In this document: one piece after another, positions 20,190 through 30,823 of the stretch
Layout: each line of letters opens with the position of its first letter
Position numbering within the stretch: the stretch's first letter is position 1
NCBI GenBank assembly: GCA_977006965.1
Contig: OZ345383.1
Coordinates: 1,674,001 to 1,738,000, forward strand
Reading direction: 5' to 3'
From: Phymatolithon calcareum
Lineage: Eukaryota > Rhodophyta > Florideophyceae > Hapalidiales
Length of the DNA: 64,000 bases
Translations under genes and position numbers: made by a program
Notes under the pieces: model-generated
Seen by the model: the letters and a program-made list of their open reading frames with translations, nothing else
The model's database searches: none
Told to the model about the DNA's origin: nothing

Positions 20190-20478
20190 ACTCCCTATGG
20201 CGAGGCACAGGAAATTTGCACAGCAATACATGTGCAGAAGATTTCCGCAATTGTCTAGAGGAAACATTCGGAAACAGAATTCGGTAGCATATGGCAACTC
20301 TGTAAACAGTCTGACAGGATATGACCTGAAAGGAATAACAACTTGGATACCGAGAAAGCATTATATGAGCTTTCGCTATTCAGTAAGACCATCATCGAGT
20401 GCACGAAAAACTAAGAAGGTCTGTTCAGAATCAAGGCAAGAGAAGTCAAGTAGATGTCCCTCAAGACAGGGCGTCTAA
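20190..20478 (+). pseudogene. LINE 3' fragment, decayed
   Basis: The peptide ARHRKFAQQYMCRRFPQ matches KHRQLALQYICGRFPQ of the LINE at 60-61 kb. The following DNA keeps its 3' region in order: CTGACAGGATATGACCTGAA, GTAAGACCATCATCGAGTGC and GTAGATGTCCCT. Frameshifts separate the pieces. It is an old, heavily truncated copy of that LINE. Confidence 0.75.
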
Positions 20479-21420
20479 TATCGAATGCTCCCGAAATCTT
20501 TAAATCAGCCTTGGATAAACTGATCTGGAAGGAATATAGCTTTACAAATGGGATTCCAGACACAGAAAGGCATAGAAAGAGCCCTCACCCGGTGCACAAC
20601 CCCCACATGTCATCCCTCGCAGCCGGTGCACAACCCCCACTAATGCAAGGAAGGAAGGCAAAAGCCTTACTTGATGTCACGCCCATTGCATTTCTTTTCC
20701 CCGTTGCTGCCCCATTCCCGGACTCGACAGCAGGGCGGAGTCTGTAAGGAGTGCAGTAAGCGCTTTTGTTTCTCGTGACTGTACGCCATGAACTTTGATC
20801 GCGATCCACATGGAACCCCGAATCAGATGCACGCGACTCTAGTTTCCTTGTCTAGGTAATCCGCTGGGCCACACGTGCAACGTGTCCCATACGCATGTAG
20901 AGCTTTTGTTTTTCGCTTTGGTAGTAGTATATAAGATAGTTTGTCCCTTCCTCTTCGTAAAGGAAGGTGGAGGTTTCTGGATTTCGGCTCGGGTGCTTGG
21001 ATCCTACACGCATAAAGCCTGTGAATTCCCTCGACCACGCGGAGTGGGAGACTTTACACCCCTTTCTGATCGCTTCTTCTTCCGTGCAAGCCGGTACGGC
21101 AGGAACCCATTGACAGATCCTTCCCTTTTCTTTTCGTGCGTTCGCCTCAAGATCGACGGCCCTTCCAAGGTCGCCGTCTTAAGAGACGACGTCGATTCTG
21201 CCCGTCTGTTATCGCGCTGAAAGCGCTTCGCCGCACAATCCGGTGTGGAGTCGCTTCTTTCAACGCGCCGAACACCTGTGTTGTACCGTTCCGGTACACT
21301 ATCCGAAGTTGACGGTCAATCCAAGGTCGCCATCATCTAACGTTTCCAACTGCTCTCGGGACCCTCTGTCGGCTGCTCTGTTCACAAGCTGTCAATAAAT
21401 CCTTTGTTTCTTCGCTCCTA
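20479..21420. other. Repeat-bearing spacer, probably mobile-element debris
   Basis: No defensible gene. GGTGCACAACCCCCAC occurs twice, 32 bp apart (about 20591 and 20623). CAAGGTCGCC with similar flanks occurs at about 21165 and 21322. These may be pieces of an unrecognised LTR or SINE. The right end, rich in TTTCTT, abuts the tail of SINE copy 2. Confidence 0.35.
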
Positions 21421-22288
21421 TCTTTCTTTCTTTCTTTTATTGCAGGATATCTGAGCTGCTCATAGCGTACGTTACTCAACATCTAGGGGGCCTCAAAGAT
21501 GCTCCTGGACTGGATTCAATCTGGGTACTAGCGAAAATGTATCTCGCGAGTACTGGGGCACATCACTACACGGCAATATCCTTGTGCCCTTCGCGGAACG
21601 TAATTCAATTCTTGCTTGTGACAGGACTCGAACCGGCGACATCAACATTCCTGCCTGTATCATATCGAAATATTCGCGCGCGGAGGCAGTTTTACCTCTT
21701 GTAACGCCTCACGGCGGTCCAGAGAGAGATAGATGGAATCGAGTGCAGCGTGAGGCAAAGGCAAAGATGAGAGGCGAGTTCACCGCGCGGCTTGTTGTTT
21801 TTCTTTCCGGCGGTGCTGCCTTTATTACCGTATATATAGAGAAGAAAATGATAGGCAGTGTAGATGATGAATGTTTTGCAAAGAGGGATTACCGAAACAG
21901 CGAGAGGTATAGCACCCGACAGGTAGTCGTGGCGCAGACAACCGTCAGCGCTACTGAGAACAGCAAGCGCAGCTTGCATCGGCGTCCATTCGGTTGCCAT
22001 GTGGAGATAGCGAAAGGTCTTCGCAAAGGCGTCCCTTGTGTTAGCAAAGTGAGAGAGCGGAAGGTATCCGCTTCTGTGTCCATAGGGGAGCACCGGCCAC
22101 TGGTGATACAGTGTAGGTACGGTGCGCGAGTGGGCGCCCATTCTAGGTTTTCCAGGGGAACTGATATGCATTGTTTTGATACCCTTCAGGAAACCGGCTT
22201 GATATCTCATACCCAACAATGTTGAAGACCGTTGACCGGCTTTAGCCACGTGAGAGCAGAGAGGGTGTTACACACTATACCACAGGTG
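21421..22288 (-). mobile_element. tRNA-derived SINE, copy 2, split by an LTR-like insertion
   Basis: Reverse-oriented copy of the SINE at 13928-14226. The tail, now (AAAG)n, lies at 21421-21438 and the body runs to 21699, with the B box as GGACTCGAACC near 21633. The last 12 or so bases of the 5' end (ATACCACAGGTG) resume after 22276. The total without the insertion is about 290 bp, like copy 1. Confidence 0.85.
21700..22272. mobile_element. Solo-LTR-like element, copy 2, inside the SINE
   Basis: A 573-bp unit, TGTAACGCCTCACGGCG...GAGGGTGTTACA, related to 18362-18815. It interrupts the SINE within TTTTACCACTATACCAC. The flanks CTCT (21696-21699) and CACT (22273-22276) are probably one 4-bp duplication with a mutation, because the uninterrupted SINE has CACT there. 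A TATA-like GTATATATAG is near 21829. Confidence 0.7.
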
Positions 22289-23385
22289 CGCGCCCTTATC
22301 CTGAGTCTCAGGCTGAGACGCTGAGACTCTCAGCAGAGCTCGTTCTGAGCAATTAGTATTTCTTTGGATGCATTCCAACTCGGAGTTGTGAAGTTTGCAC
22401 TCGTTTGTTATCATTCAGGCAGCGCAGTGTCAAATACTTATCGCAAATGGGAGTGATGATACAGGCTAGCTGTTCGTGGATCACCCTTCTTTTATCAGCA
22501 CTATAGTTTATTCGATCATTAACTTGGTCACCTCCAAAATACTCCAATATTCGTGGCGATAGCAATAATAAAAAAAGCCCGTGCTGAACGCCAGATTGAT
22601 CTTGAACATTTCAGCAAAATACCCCAACAGGCCTCTTAACTTTCTTTTCTGGTCTGCTTTCAGAAGAAGTCTCGTGTCCATTTGAAGTCCCTTTGAGTTC
22701 AGCTGGGTCCATCGCATCTCAGTCTTTTCTGCCCGACCGCAGCCTTTTCACCCCCTGAATACCCACTTGATTTAGGGCACCAATGTTGATCTAACCTCGG
22801 TTGCGTTATTCGAGCACGCTTTGTAGCTCCGTCTTCCATGTACCCGTGCTATCTTCCAACATGGCCCGTTCAGCACGACCTATTTCAATCCGTTATCTCA
22901 CTGCAAGCCAGTGAAAATCCCCAAACTTATCGATTCACAGACGCGCAAAGGAAATGCGTTATCAGCTAACGGTACGTTCATAGATATTCAGAATATAGAG
23001 AACAGCGAGGGTAAGGTTGGCGAGGCAGGTTAGTCGCGTTTGCTTGGCGATTGCAGCAGCCTCTGAGAAGATGCGCAAACTACTGGTTCTAAATGATTGA
23101 GCGGAACACTGACTTCGAAAAACAATCGAAGCGACCACGAGGCTTCTGTTGGTTGCCACGGTTGATCATTCCGACACGTCGGTCTGTACGTATGGACTGC
23201 CTGAAGAGATAAAATAACCGGAAACTGAATAACAATCTCGCAGCAGCCCATCCATGGTATCCAGTGCTACAGATAAAGTCCCAGGCATGTCTATTGTTCC
23301 TTAAAGAGACCAGAAACTCTACCACTTTTAGTTTGTCGCACACCAAAATTGCTCTTCACACCCCAGCTATCACCCTTGCCATATC
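22289..23385. other. Spacer downstream of radical SAM gene
   Basis: About 1.1 kb with no supported gene. Near 22300-22335 an imperfect inverted sequence (CTGAGTCTCAGG CTGAGACGCTGAGACTCTCAG) could form a hairpin. The remainder shows only short frames. Confidence 0.4.
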
Positions 23386-25132
23386 TTACCTCTTGTCCTC
23401 TTTGAGCTCCCACGTTGTCGACGAACGCGCATTCTCCCCAAGCTGTAATTCTTGGACCAGCACCTTATTCTCCATCGCGTCGTAAACGCTATGTTGCACA
23501 CACGCCGGCACAACACGTCCCTGTTCCACCTGCGCCATCCCATACGAGCACGCCCGCAGTCGTTCAACGGTTTCCAACACGCGTGGCCCAGCGTTCACCA
23601 CCTTCGCACTAGTCTCATCACATCCGTCCTCCATTAGCGCCCACGCTGCGTGTACGTCATCCGCGTCCATGAAGCGGTGCATGACAAACGTAAGCAGACG
23701 CACGCGTCCTCGCAGCAAGTCGGTCAGATCACCGCAACGACGCAGAAAGCGCACAGCCCACATTGCAACCAGCGCCAACATCCACGGACGGTGCAGCAAC
23801 AGGCGCAAACCCTTGAGCCAGAGCATTGCGTGCGGAAGCGCGATGCTGCCGAACCGGGTCATCATCGCGTCACGGAAGCGCGCATCGCCTGCACTTGTGT
23901 CATCGAATAGGGGCACGACGCGTGCGGATTCCCCATCTCCGACTACGGCGCAAAATGACACCCGATTACAACGCGGATCGCCCATTTGAAAGAGCCCATG
24001 AGGTAGCAGCGATCCAGCCCCGCGCTCAATTTCCGCCCACAGTGCGTCGCCGTTATCGCTGAGCCGTGGCACTCGCCGTCTTTGCGAGCCTTGCAGGGCA
24101 GCGGGTTGAAACGAGAGTAATCGGAAACCGTAATGTTGGATTTCGCGAACTACATCTGCAATTTGTCCGACATTCCCGGGCTGTACTGTCATGTTGTGTG
24201 CGAGATAGAAATGAACTCCATGTTCACGCTGTAGTCGACGGAACATTTCCACAAAGCGCTTGCGGTACTCGTGCAACTGGCTTTCGGTTTCTGGTCGTGG
24301 TATGCCAGATCTTCCGTACATGAACATGTCGAAATGAACGGCGAAATCAAGCCGTTGAAAACGTGGTTTTCCGTTGGGTGCTACCGCGAGAGCGACTAGA
24401 TAATCGTACGTGAAATCGCCGTGCGTGAAGGACATGGGCACACGTCCGTAGAAACGCATCACTTCGAGTGCGCGCGCATGGTCTGCAGCCGGGAGTAGGG
24501 ATACTTCGCCACCGATTAACTGGGCGTGGGCGATGGGCCCTCGTTGCTTCGCGAGTAGTTGCATTTGACGCGCGATGTTCGTCACCGTGTGCATGCCGTC
24601 GACGCGCACATTGTTCGCATCCTCGCTATGGTAGCACGGTTTGCACGCAAAATTACACTTGGGAAACACACCGTGGGTACCTTCGCAGCCCGGCGACATA
24701 CGCCCGAGCATTTGGTTCGGACCTGAGAAAAGTACGTCAGTATTTGTATCAAACAACAATCAGACTGGGACGCATGACGGGGAACCACAAAATTGGAAGT
24801 GATGTAATGTTACCTTTCACAACGTCGGGCAGGTTGTTGTATCGGTTTCTCATCTGACCTTCTGCTCCGGCCGTTGAACCAGGCCGTGATAGAGCCTCAA
24901 GTTCTTGAAGCCGGTTCTTGAAGTTGAGAATTCTGGCGGACAATTGTGCAAGAAGAGCACTTCTTTGACGCTGCGAAGAAGCTCCATTTGAGTTGGAGTC
25001 TTGGGTGATTTGTTGCCCTGATGCAGAGCAGTGAGTAACGGAGCGTCGTCGTGACAGAGATCGACTTGACCTCCTCCTAGTCCCTATAACCGTCTGCGAG
25101 CAAAAAGCCCAATCCGCAGAGAGGATCTGCAT
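23386..25132 (-). CDS. Radical SAM protein, one intron, possibly plastid-targeted
   Basis: Exon 1 is 25132-24814, an intron of 91 bp is 24813-24723 (GTAACA...TACTGAC...TTTTCTCAG), and exon 2 is 24722-23386. The join is in phase and gives about 551 residues. Exon 1 starts at the first ATG and is Ser/Arg-rich, like a transit peptide, followed by a short coiled-coil-like LNFKNRLQELEAL. The radical SAM cluster motif is C129-x3-C133-x2-C136 (CNFACKPCYH), which should bind a 4Fe-4S cluster and SAM. IGGEVSLL resembles the glycine-rich SAM-contact strand. HGVFPKC and MSFTHGDFTYDYL recall a family of uncharacterised actinobacterial radical SAM proteins, so bacterial ancestry is possible. A hydrophobic segment (LHRPWMLALVAMWAV) lies in the C-terminal half. 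Substrate unknown. Confidence 0.82.
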
Positions 25133-25623
25133 TCTCCTTGCTGATTTGCTTTTTCCTTGCCCATGTCGTTGACGCTTCCGGGACCAATGAAAACGAGGAG
25201 ACGAAGACGACAATCAAACCAACTCGAGAGCAAAAAGAGCACTGAATGTGCTCTTTTGCTCAAGTAGGTTTGATTGGCGATTTTGCAATGTTGCACCTCA
25301 GGTGTCCGTCCAATTGACAGACAATCTCGGATGCAAGCGCCTCCTTTTCCAAGTCGAATATGAAGATTCACTTTTGCAAAAAAACAAGAAATATTTAAAT
25401 ATTTTTGAAATATTTGGAAAAGTTTTCCAATTCTCAGGATTTACCCTCGGCCTGCAAGGACGATCTCGAAACGAGAGACCGCACCTGCGAGGTAAATATC
25501 ATAGAAAGCTATGACAGACACAATGCAAAGCATCCTTTTGCCTATCACCGGCAATAACATTGACGGTCCTTGAATGCCGCGGAAAAGGCTGGACAGAAGC
25601 AATTGTTCTTAAGATCATCCGGC
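25133..25623. other. Divergent intergenic region between radical SAM and linker genes
   Basis: About 490 bp separating two head-to-head genes, so it should contain both promoters. It includes an A/T-rich tract at 25375-25425 (AAATATTTAAATATTTTTG) and an inverted pair AAAGAGCACTGAATGTGCTCTTT around 25229-25255, which could be a protein-binding site. Confidence 0.4.
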
Positions 25624-26571
25624 ATGGCGTTTGTCTCGCTCGGCGTTTCCAGTTTGCGCGGCAAAGCACTCAACGCCGCTGACAATGCCTGCGACATCTC
25701 GTCCCTTCGACGTGGAGGCTCATCGAATTCGCAGAGTGCGCGCATGGCTTTTTCCTCCATCGACGCCCCGGAGAGGGCTTATATCAGGCTGGATGAGTCC
25801 TTGGAAACGAAAAAAGATATGCTCAACGCGGCATACAAGCACGTATTCGGAAACGCTTACGTGATGGAGTCTGAACGCGCCTCACTAGCCAAGGAGGAGA
25901 GCGAATTCAAATATGGCACTCTCAGTGCTCGCGAGTTTGTTCGAGCCCTCGGCAAAAGCGAAGAATATCGTAAGCGTTTCTTTGCGCGCTCCGGCTCGTA
26001 CCGATTTGTAGAGCTGAATTTCAAGCACTTCCTCGGACGCGGACCCAACAGCCAGGAGGAGTTTAGCTTCCATGTGCAAAAGCTCATGAATGAGGGATAC
26101 GACGCCGAAATAGATTCGTATTTTGATTCTGGTGAGTACGATGCCAGGTTTGGCGAGGATGGATTGCCTCGCTTTGTGTTCAAGGGCGCGTACGAACGGA
26201 ATGATGACTTCAACCGCATGATGATCATGCGCAAGTACTATGATGGGTGTTACACGTCCACTATGTCTGGCAGTACCGCTCCGGGTAGGCCGATTCCGGC
26301 GCAGCTTACGATGGGTCATGGTGGATATGTTAACGGCTTTGTTGGTGTGATGAAGGGCTTGCCAGCTGGGTTCAGGCCGGTTTCTGTCTCTCCGAAATTG
26401 GCACCGGTTCCTCTTAATGCGAATGCGCCGATTAGGATGCGTATTAAGGTTGCGGAGAACTTGTACCAGGTCTTTGAGGTGCCTCCTTTGTTGCCGAAAG
26501 ACGTGGAACCAGAATGGAAGAAGGAATTGGTGGGGCAAGGGCAGAAGAAGTGGAATGGCGCTTGGTATTGA
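25624..26571 (+). CDS. Phycobilisome linker polypeptide, nuclear-encoded
   Basis: Predicted 315-residue precursor. The frame is open upstream but the first ATG is at 25624, giving MAFVSLGVSSLRGK; a phenylalanine near the N-terminus is typical of red-algal plastid transit peptides. Residues about 60-195 form the PBS linker domain (PF00427-type): a helix with MLNAAYKHVFGNAY, then FKYGTLSAREFVRALGKSEEYRKRF, a conserved FVELNFKHFLGRGP, and GYDAEIDSYFDSGEYDARFG. In the phycobilisome such domains sit in the central hole of phycobiliprotein discs and set rod or core assembly and energy flow. The C-terminus (APIRMRIKVAENLYQVFEVP) may be a CpcD-like module. Whether it is a rod or a phycoerythrin-associated linker cannot be decided here. 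Confidence 0.92.
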   Translation: MAFVSLGVSSLRGKALNAADNACDISSLRRGGSSNSQSARMAFSSIDAPERAYIRLDESLETKKDMLNAAYKHVFGNAYVMESERASLAKEESEFKYGTLSAREFVRALGKSEEYRKRFFARSGSYRFVELNFKHFLGRGPNSQEEFSFHVQKLMNEGYDAEIDSYFDSGEYDARFGEDGLPRFVFKGAYERNDDFNRMMIMRKYYDGCYTSTMSGSTAPGRPIPAQLTMGHGGYVNGFVGVMKGLPAGFRPVSVSPKLAPVPLNANAPIRMRIKVAENLYQVFEVPPLLPKDVEPEWKKELVGQGQKKWNGAWY

Positions 26572-27825
26572 CCGACGTGTGTGGTGAAGTATAGTTCTGG
26601 AATGGGGTAATCGGGCTCAATTGGCTCGTTACGTCACGCCGCAGTCTGTAGCCTCAGGAATTCAATCGATGCTGGGAGCTTTTCTTTTTAAGCAGTAAAA
26701 GTCGCACACATAACAGTTTGTATCGAAGAGCATTTGTTTTTGCATCAATGAGAATGACAGCTTCTTCCTTTGCTGCTAATCAAAAGGAAGCAGTCGGACA
26801 CCCCATGCTACGCAGGTTCTGAACAGTGTGATTGTTCGAATGGGAAGAAAGAGATGAAAAGATCCGCCTAGGCAAGTCGGGGAAGGGTGAAGAGAAAAAT
26901 TTTGGTAGTCAATATCATGCGAATCGACCACAGTTTCGTTAGTTTTAACTATCGTCGGTATCGTTGATTATTAAGCAAGGCAACCCACTTCCCCTGACGA
27001 CCACTGTGATCCTCCGAGGAAGTGCATATTATATGCGTATTGATAATTCTCCCTTTGTTGCAACCAGTGCTACGATAAGGGGCTCCGAAGACGAATGCAA
27101 TGTATTCAAGTTGCAGTAACATGACCTTCCCAAAGAAATTTTGAGAACAGCATGAAGCATTCGCTCTAACGTATGAGCTTAATATAGTTGCTAGGTCGAG
27201 AGATCATCAGTAGTGAACGCTGTTATTGCTGCTAGATACCCAACAAGCTTCGAGCACTTCTTCTTCGTAAGCGGGGGTATAGGGAAACGTCTGGACTATA
27301 TCTTGTACCCTCGAGTTTATTCAGCCGATTCGCTCTTCCCCCAGCTTCGAGTTCATTTCCTTCAGCTGTGGCCAGCCGCTTTTGTCCATTTCTTGGAGCG
27401 GAGGTGATCCAACTGGACTACCGAGACTTGGAAAATAGAAAATACATCAACATGAGAGTCGTGCATAAGAGGCAGATATTGCCGCTGTTTTTCTTGTAGC
27501 CACGAATACATTCGTGGCTACATGAAATACAGCCTTGCACACTTTATCGGGTTCGATGCTCGTCACAAGTCCAATTTTGCCGAAGTCGCAGCCTAGACAT
27601 GCTTAAATCGATCTTTGCACACAGCAAAATCGCATTGTCATGGTGTGCCAGCTTCAGTTACACAGAGCTCAAAGGCTTCGCACACGACGGCAAAACGCAC
27701 TGCCCTCAGCTATTGGGACACATTTGCTCAGTCCAAGTAAGCCACTTTCTTCGTTCGTACACGTACCGTCATGTTCCAACATCACAACGGCATGCAAGCG
27801 CTCCTTTCATCAGATATCATCACTC
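26572..27825. other. Spacer between linker and WDR18-like gene
   Basis: About 1.25 kb, with the two genes convergent, so both 3' ends fall here. No supported ORF. A perfect palindrome is at 27495-27522. Confidence 0.4.
27495..27522. repeat. Perfect 28-bp palindrome
   Basis: TGTAGCCACGAAT, AC, ATTCGTGGCTACA: 13-bp arms with no mismatch and a 2-base centre. It lies about 300 bp beyond the WDR18-like stop. Confidence 0.85.
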
Positions 27826-29280
27826 CTATGTCCTCCACTGCCCAGATGCATCCAAGACGTCACATAGCTTCTTTCCAGCTTCTTCTAGCTGCCTGTTTCT
27901 GCTTCTTAGCATTTCAAGCTCTTTCACAACATGCGACGGTACCTCCTCCTCGCGCCCTTGCACACCGCCGTCACCGCCCCTTACACCTTCATCCGCCCAC
28001 CCTTCCCGACATTCAACATCGGCTATCTTATCAATTGCATCCCACACCTCCGCGATAGAGTCCCTAACACCGCAAAAACTGACCGCCGCCGAGAACCCAA
28101 CGCTCATGCCCGCATGCTCGATCTTCGCGAGGGTGGGCGGTGGATGTGCGGTCGCTGCAAGGGCTGCGTACTCTGTTCCAATAGCGCTAACATCGATATC
28201 CGCAACTGGTTTTTTCCCCACAACCTTGTCCGCAGCAAACACATCAACCGCATGTCGTGCATCGAGCAATGTGTCCGGCACCGGGAACAGCACTGCAAGA
28301 GCGGTGACCGACGCTCCTCCCGTATGCTTGCCGTAAGTACGCACAAGAACCTGTGACGCCGCATCGTAAATGCGCACCAGTCCGTCGCTGTACCCAACCA
28401 CAACCTCCTTCCCGCTCGGAGCCAGACGCATAGCGCTCACAGCGATAACGCCCGCGCCGGGTGGGGCGCGCAGACGAGGAAGCCCCGTGTGCGGCATGGG
28501 GATATTTCTTGAAAGCGTAGACAGATATACGACCACAACGTCGCCATTCTCAAGACCGACATATACAACCGTCTCATGGGAGGCTAGCAATGCCTCCACT
28601 GGCGCACAGGGGAGCACAATATGTCCGGTCTGCATCCCGCTCCCCAAATGCCAGATCCGCACCGAGCGGTCAACGGACGCCGTGACCACGCGCGCGGAAC
28701 AGCCGCCAAATCCGGCCGCCAGCGCTCGGATGGAGAGCGAGTGCCCACGCAGTGAGATTCGCGGCGAGACTGCGCGCGACCGGTCACGAGTGAGATCGAC
28801 GAGCGAGGAGACACACCATGCGTGCACGGCACCGTCGTCCCCTGCTGAGAGCAGGAGCGAGTCGTCCGAGAGAAATGTGAGGCGGGTCACAGCGGTGAGA
28901 TGAGCGTCGAAGGCAGCGAGCAGTGTACCGCATGAGGCAGCCCAGAGATAAATGCGTCCGGAGGCTCCACCGGCAGCGAGAAAGGCGTGTCCGTGTGATG
29001 CTGTGATGGCGAGAAGTGACGTTTCGGGCGCGCCGCAACGGGCGGCAGGGCCGCCGGATGAGCGGGAAGTGTCGTACGTGGCGATTGTTGTTCCACCGCC
29101 TTTGGAATGGGCGAGGGCGAGCAGACGGGCGCCGTTGTAAAGAGTGGCGAGCGCAGCAGTACCCGGAATTGTGGCGCCGGTCGCGACGCGCCGTGGATTG
29201 CCGTCTGTGCTGTGCCAGACGTGCATTGCGCCGGTGGTTCCGATCACGCTTACGACCGCATAGCGGTCGATGGAAGACAT
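27826..29280 (-). CDS. WD40 protein, WDR18/IPI3-like (Rix1 complex)
   Basis: Predicted 484-residue beta-propeller protein, ATG at 29280. WD-type repeats are visible: AAGGASGRIYLWAASCGTLL, LLSAGDDGAVHAWCVSSL, ARVVTASVDRSVRIWHLGSG, VYVGLENGDVVVVYL and VVVGYSDGLVRIYDAAS. The combination of H-S-L-S-I-R-A-L with GFGG..ARVVTAS between repeats, plus a C-terminal helix (LRSRNRQLEEAGKKL), is characteristic of WDR18/Ipi3. Ipi3 joins Rix1 and Ipi1 in the complex that remodels late pre-60S ribosomes with the ATPase Rea1. Length fits (human and yeast proteins are about 430-560). The coding region is GC-rich and uninterrupted. Confidence 0.82.
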   Translation of the reverse strand: MSSIDRYAVVSVIGTTGAMHVWHSTDGNPRRVATGATIPGTAALATLYNGARLLALAHSKGGGTTIATYDTSRSSGGPAARCGAPETSLLAITASHGHAFLAAGGASGRIYLWAASCGTLLAAFDAHLTAVTRLTFLSDDSLLLSAGDDGAVHAWCVSSLVDLTRDRSRAVSPRISLRGHSLSIRALAAGFGGCSARVVTASVDRSVRIWHLGSGMQTGHIVLPCAPVEALLASHETVVYVGLENGDVVVVYLSTLSRNIPMPHTGLPRLRAPPGAGVIAVSAMRLAPSGKEVVVGYSDGLVRIYDAASQVLVRTYGKHTGGASVTALAVLFPVPDTLLDARHAVDVFAADKVVGKKPVADIDVSAIGTEYAALAATAHPPPTLAKIEHAGMSVGFSAAVSFCGVRDSIAEVWDAIDKIADVECREGWADEGVRGGDGGVQGREEEVPSHVVKELEMLRSRNRQLEEAGKKLCDVLDASGQWRT

Positions 29281-30289
29281 CGCACAACAAGAGTGCAGTG
29301 CTGCGGGGAGAGAATTTAGACTCTGGCTCTAACTGTTCGTTAAAATGCTCTCTTAGTTAGAGCATCTAGATATTACGGTCGAGTCGATGCCATCGACGGC
29401 GAAGAGCTTGTGAAGGTCCGCACCAGATCAAAATTTAGCATAAAATTACTGCTATCATACACAGTCAATACGTACCAAAGGAACGGCAATCACCAGACAT
29501 GGCTTCAGTCCATGAAGCCATGACGCAATTTCGGCGGAATCCGTGCGACTATTAATGAGAGAGCGCGTTCGTCTTGCGGAACTAAACATCCTGTAGCAAA
29601 GAGATGATTACAGTTGAAACCAAGGAAACAGGGGAAGATATAGTTCAAGTAATGAAAATATGTTCACTTTTTCCCTGGCGTCACCGATGTCCTAGCCTAA
29701 GGGCACCTCAACGTTCCAATTATCACAACTTCGGAAGCCCAGACTACTTCTTTTTAAGTTTATCATTTCATTACATGTTCGTTGAGCATTTCGCTCATCG
29801 CTCATCAGGTCTTCTCTTATCACCACGCAGGAGCTCGCTGCTCCGGTCTACATCTCGCCTCACGCTAGATTTGGACGACCTCTCAGGCATTCGTACAACC
29901 ACATCCAGCGTTGTACTGAAGTTTTATGAACCTCGACAGTTGTGTGCTTGTTAACCATCATTGTCACACACACGGTTCGTTCGCCGCCGATCGGTGTTTT
30001 GCATCACTTTTCACACTTGTCTCCATTTTCCGGTTCTTCTTTTCTCTGCTTTCTGCGTTTCCACTCTACAGTAGTGACTGGAGTTGGTATGGAAACAAAA
30101 GTCTCTCCAAATCCCGCAGTTCTGATTGTCTTCCCGACTCGCCTCCTGGTGCCAGCTATTCCTGCTGAAAGTGGTCATTCTTATCTATGAGGAACAACTC
30201 ACAACTGATGTACCTCATTCGTCCTGATAACGATACGAGAATTTATCGGACACACGAAAGACTTCGCATGTCGATGTGATGAGAACGGG
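29281..30289. other. Spacer upstream of WDR18-like gene
   Basis: About 1 kb with no supported gene. A short hairpin (TTAAAATGCTCTCTTAGTTAGAGCATCTA) is at about 29340-29370. The first part should hold the WDR18-like promoter. Confidence 0.4.
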
Positions 30290-30823
30290 ATGGTGTATAT
30301 TAGGGGAAGGGGAAGAGGAATATGGTCTCCGCATATGCTTGCGCTTTTGGTGGAACACAGCGAATTACTCGAAGCGGATTTTGCATACTCCGCGGACGGG
30401 GGACAAATTCGTCGCACGCAACCAGGGATATGTTTAGGATTGCGGGGATCGGTGGCGGTCCAGGTTGACGTTTTCGGTGCCCGCGAAGACGCGCATTCTG
30501 GTATGTATGGTGATGCTGTGCAGAATCCGCTCCATGCACTTGTGGAACTAATCGGAGACTTGCATGGATCGGATGGCGCTGTGACTGTATCGGGGTTTTA
30601 TGAAGATGTGCAAGAGGTTACGACTGAAGATCGGGAATTAGCCTCAGTAAGACGACGCCAGGATGGAAAAAAGCAAGGTGCAGGGCAAAGTTCTCTGATG
30701 GAGTACAAGATGGAGAGCCAAATTTTTCTCGCAGGTGACTTCCCCGGATCAGCTCGTTGTGGACACCACTTCGCGGTGGAGTCTTGTTGCGGGATCACGT
30801 ACACCCGTTTTGTGGGTAAATGA
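30290..30823 (+). pseudogene. M20-family peptidase relic
   Basis: A central piece of an M20/M28-type metallopeptidase (carnosinase and CPG2-like group). ELLEADFAYSADGGQIRRTQ, GLRGSVAVQVDVFGA, DAHSGMYGDAVQNPLHALVE and VSGFYEDV follow the segment from the metal-site aspartate/glutamate region into the dimerisation (lid) domain. Just upstream, the expected GEEE-x-G acid motif is present as GEEEYG, but in a different frame, so a frameshift near 30312-30316 separates it. Similarity fades after 30640, and the N- and C-terminal catalytic parts are missing. It cannot encode a working enzyme and looks like a decaying gene copy. Confidence 0.65.
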
